This document shows positions 23,119 through 23,348 of a stretch of DNA of 23,348 nucleotides, piece after piece. A program made the position numbers and the translations under genes. Origin of the DNA: CAYGZM01 sp964354365. Its GTDB lineage: Bacteria; Planctomycetota; Phycisphaerae; Sedimentisphaerales; Anaerobacaceae. Where the stretch lies: assembly GCA_964354365.1 (NCBI GenBank), contig CAYGZM010000056.1, positions 1 to 23,348 of the forward strand, read 5' to 3'. A model generated the notes under the pieces. That model worked only from the letters and a program-made list of their open reading frames with translations, did not search any database and was not told the DNA's origin. Every line of letters begins with the position of its first letter. The stretch's first letter is position 1.

Positions 23119-23348
23119 TCAAAGGTGCCACGGGCTGCGCATCGGCCGCGAAAGCATCCTGTTTGCCGCATCATTGCCGACGAAAACCTCCTTGTCCGGG
23201 TCCCATTTGAGTTTCTGCTCGGTCAGCATCGCAATCTCGCCAAGCAGCCCGACGCTAATCGAACGATGAGCAATCTCGATCGGGGTGATCGTCTTCTTGC
23301 GGGTCTTGACGCAATCGAGGAAATTCTGGTGATGGTCCCTGCTCTCGT
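23119..23348 (-). CDS. Gfo/Idh/MocA oxidoreductase, C-terminal end only (cut by window edge)
   Basis: Only the last 75 residues are in the window, read from the right edge to TGA at 23119-23121. They begin ESRDHHQNFLDCVK and end SRPMRSPWHL. Compared residue by residue with the end of the next gene (21757-23061), 63 of 75 positions are identical (84%), so these are tandem duplicates of the PWHL subgroup. A 34-base stretch covering the C-terminus is identical in the two genes. The start, export signal and catalytic residues lie beyond the window and cannot be assessed. Confidence 0.88.
   Translation of the reverse strand, partial: ESRDHHQNFLDCVKTRKKTITPIEIAHRSISVGLLGEIAMLTEQKLKWDPDKEVFVGNDAANRMLSRPMRSPWHL

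Noticed and set aside
21761..23156. A 34-base exact direct repeat (21761-21794 and 23123-23156), considered as att sites or the ends of a mobile element
   Set aside because: Both copies encode the same conserved C-terminus in paralogous genes, and the reading frame explains the identity. No integrase or transposase lies between them.
1..23348. CRISPR arrays, tRNA or rRNA genes, transposases and integrases
   Set aside because: None were seen. The repeated DNA is explained by paralogous genes, the PDK linker or small intergenic palindromes.

Overview
The window reads as a stretch of chromosome from a Planctomycetota-like bacterium, most likely of the Phycisphaerae/Sedimentisphaerales kind; Verrucomicrobiota is the main alternative. 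That placement is an inference from content: many Tat-exported Gfo/Idh/MocA oxidoreductases, three 3-keto-disaccharide hydrolase (DUF1080) domains, a ThuA-like protein, exported HEAT-repeat proteins, a discoidin-type lipoprotein and a membrane-anchored multiheme cytochrome c. No rRNA or other phylogenetic marker is present. All 18 genes I can support lie on the minus strand, so transcription runs from high to low coordinates.

Layout in transcription order. (1) 23348-17486: a Gfo/Idh/MocA gene cut by the right edge, a close tandem paralogue, a secreted ThuA-like protein, two HEAT-repeat proteins and a lipoprotein ending in a DUF1080 domain. (2) 17371-10418: five consecutive Tat-exported Gfo/Idh/MocA paralogues. 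(3) 10371-8137: a secreted triple fusion of a sugar isomerase/epimerase TIM barrel and two DUF1080 domains. (4) 8123-4159: a good sigma70-type promoter, another Tat-exported Gfo/Idh/MocA gene, a seven-heme cytochrome c and a small four-helix b-type cytochrome. (5) 3971-1281: a cytoplasmic, catalytically atypical Gfo/Idh/MocA homologue and an NCS1-type permease, followed by hairpins that look like the end of the transcription unit. (6) 1280-740: a 541-base intergenic region with a palindromic repeat and a strong promoter. (7) 739-1: an edge-truncated lipoprotein with a four-fold 9-residue repeat and a discoidin-like domain.

How the genes may work together. In known 3-keto-glycoside pathways, Gfo/Idh/MocA enzymes oxidise a sugar at C3, a DUF1080 protein cleaves the activated 3-keto glycoside, and ThuA-like and TIM-barrel isomerase proteins process keto sugars. 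All these parts are here, almost all with Tat, Sec or lipoprotein signals. My main hypothesis is an extracytoplasmic 3-keto-glycoside (or sugar-derivative) oxidation system with an expanded dehydrogenase set. The adjacent b/c cytochrome pair may be the electron outlet needed by exported enzymes with tightly held nicotinamide cofactor. The substrate cannot be read from the sequence.
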